From Mucilaginibacter cryoferens (GTDB lineage: Bacteria; Bacteroidota; Bacteroidia; Sphingobacteriales; Sphingobacteriaceae): a DNA stretch of 64,000 bases. The translations under genes were made by a program, and so were the position numbers. The notes beneath the pieces were generated by a model that saw only the letters and a program-made list of their open reading frames with translations, was not told the DNA's origin and ran no database searches. Of the stretch, positions 63,384 to 64,000 are shown in pieces; position 1 is the stretch's first letter; each line of letters starts with the position of its first letter. The stretch is from NCBI RefSeq assembly GCF_014205845.1, contig NZ_JACHCR010000001.1, positions 434,001 through 498,000 on the forward strand. Direction: 5' to 3'.

Positions 63384-64000
63384 ATGCAGCTTACCCGCTT
63401 AGAAATCAAGGGCTTTAAGAGTTTTGGAGATAAGATCACCATTAATTTTAATGAGGGTGTAACTGGTATTGTAGGTCCTAATGGCTGCGGTAAATCAAAC
63501 GTTGTGGATTCTATCCGCTGGGTATTGGGCGAGCAAAGCACCAAAATGCTGCGCTCGGAGAAAATGGATAACGTGATATTTAATGGCACCAAGAGCCGTA
63601 AAGCCGCCAACCTTGCCGAAGTTTCCCTTACTTTTGATAATACTAAAAACGTACTGCCTACAGATTATTCGCAGGTTACCATTACCCGTAAGCTTTACCG
63701 CACCGGCGAAAGCGAGTACCGCCTAAACGATGTACAGTGCCGTTTAAAAGATATTACCGATCTTTTCCTGGATACCGGCATCGGCTCCGACTCCTACTCC
63801 ATCATCGAGCTGCGGATGATAGACGAGATTATTACCAACAAAGAAGGTTCGCGCCGTAACCTGTTTGAGGAAGCATCTGGTATCTCTAAATACAAGCTTC
63901 GCAAAAAACAAACTTTTAATAAGCTAAAAGATACCGAAGCCGATCTGGAACGGGTGGAAGACCTGCTTTTTGAGATAGAAAAGAACCTGAAAACGCTGGA
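63384..64000 (+). CDS. smc: Chromosome segregation ATPase SMC, N-terminal part (3' end outside window)
   Basis: The first 205 residues of SMC, a DNA-organising ATPase. ATG at 63384 begins MQLTRLEIKGFKSFGDKI, the standard SMC start, and Walker A is GPNGCGKSN (residues 32-40), followed by VVDSIRWVLGEQS and FNGTKSRK. The coiled-coil arm begins near the right end (FNKLKDTEADLERVEDLL). No stop is reached at 64000, so the rest of the protein lies outside. The call is firm. Confidence 0.97.
   Translation, partial: MQLTRLEIKGFKSFGDKITINFNEGVTGIVGPNGCGKSNVVDSIRWVLGEQSTKMLRSEKMDNVIFNGTKSRKAANLAEVSLTFDNTKNVLPTDYSQVTITRKLYRTGESEYRLNDVQCRLKDITDLFLDTGIGSDSYSIIELRMIDEIITNKEGSRRNLFEEASGISKYKLRKKQTFNKLKDTEADLERVEDLLFEIEKNLKTL

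Noticed and set aside
1..64000. tRNA, rRNA, insertion sequences or prophage genes
   Set aside because: I read the intergenic regions and coding frames and saw no cloverleaf, rRNA-like segment, transposase, integrase or phage structural gene.

Overview
The window looks like chromosomal DNA from a Bacteroidota bacterium, most likely Sphingobacteriaceae (Mucilaginibacter- or Pedobacter-like). The reasons are two SusC/SusD pairs, two hybrid two-component regulators (HTCS), Bacteroidota-type -7 promoter boxes (TAnnTTTG), absence of clear Shine-Dalgarno sequences, many TonB/Sus-dependent glycoside hydrolases, and dispersed palindromic intergenic repeats. The genus is an inference. No rRNA, tRNA, CRISPR array, transposase or prophage gene was seen.

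Layout. (1) 1-18.6 kb, housekeeping and accessory genes: the end of a YitT-type membrane protein, a VOC protein, a secreted GH2 enzyme, an acyl-CoA thioesterase, FabH, and metE with a cobalamin riboswitch in its leader. An A+T-rich AbiTii-type putative antiphage gene follows, then a PAP2 phosphatase, an isochorismatase-like hydrolase, a MarR/MFS pair with an overlapping-dyad operator, a group III truncated hemoglobin, a membrane-anchored GH25 lysozyme, a YVTN-propeller/phosphoesterase lipoprotein, and a methyltransferase plus DUF6886-like pair.
(2) 18.6-38.7 kb, PUL-A, all on the minus strand: HTCS, SusC, SusD, BNR_4 protein, GH88, GH43, DUF2264, a GH43 lacking the usual base, a GH2 beta-glucuronidase, GH35, rhamnose mutarotase and GH16. 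The set fits type II arabinogalactan (arabinogalactan-protein glycan) carrying rhamnose-glucuronate caps.
(3) 38.8-53.5 kb, PUL-B: a divergent HTCS facing SusC, SusD, three tandem GH53 beta-1,4-galactanases and a GH2 enzyme. This fits beta-1,4-galactan (type I arabinogalactan, pectin side chains). The two loci together suggest a specialist in plant cell-wall galactans.
(4) 53.5-64 kb, a mosaic: a small secreted protein, an orphan LuxR-type response regulator, a cluster of palindromic repeats, HxlR and PhzF separated by a perfect 36-bp palindrome, a protealysin-like M4 peptidase overlapping an emfourin-like inhibitor, a minimal ABC ATPase with a three-helix membrane partner, a two-motif aspartyl protease followed by a secreted protein with four CBM48/AMPK-type repeats, a second PhzF running into an 11-copy heptamer repeat, and the start of smc.

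How the parts work together. In each PUL the HTCS senses a periplasmic oligosaccharide and switches on the SusC/SusD import pair and the enzymes. Intercistronic hairpins after susD and after the GH53 and GH2 genes probably set the relative expression of import and enzyme genes. The most unusual spots are the AbiTii island, the protease-inhibitor pair, the aspartyl protease/4xCBM48 pair, the 36-bp HxlR palindrome, the rhamnose-glucuronate arm of PUL-A, and the repeats in intergenic DNA. All functions are read from motifs and remembered family features; no database search was run.
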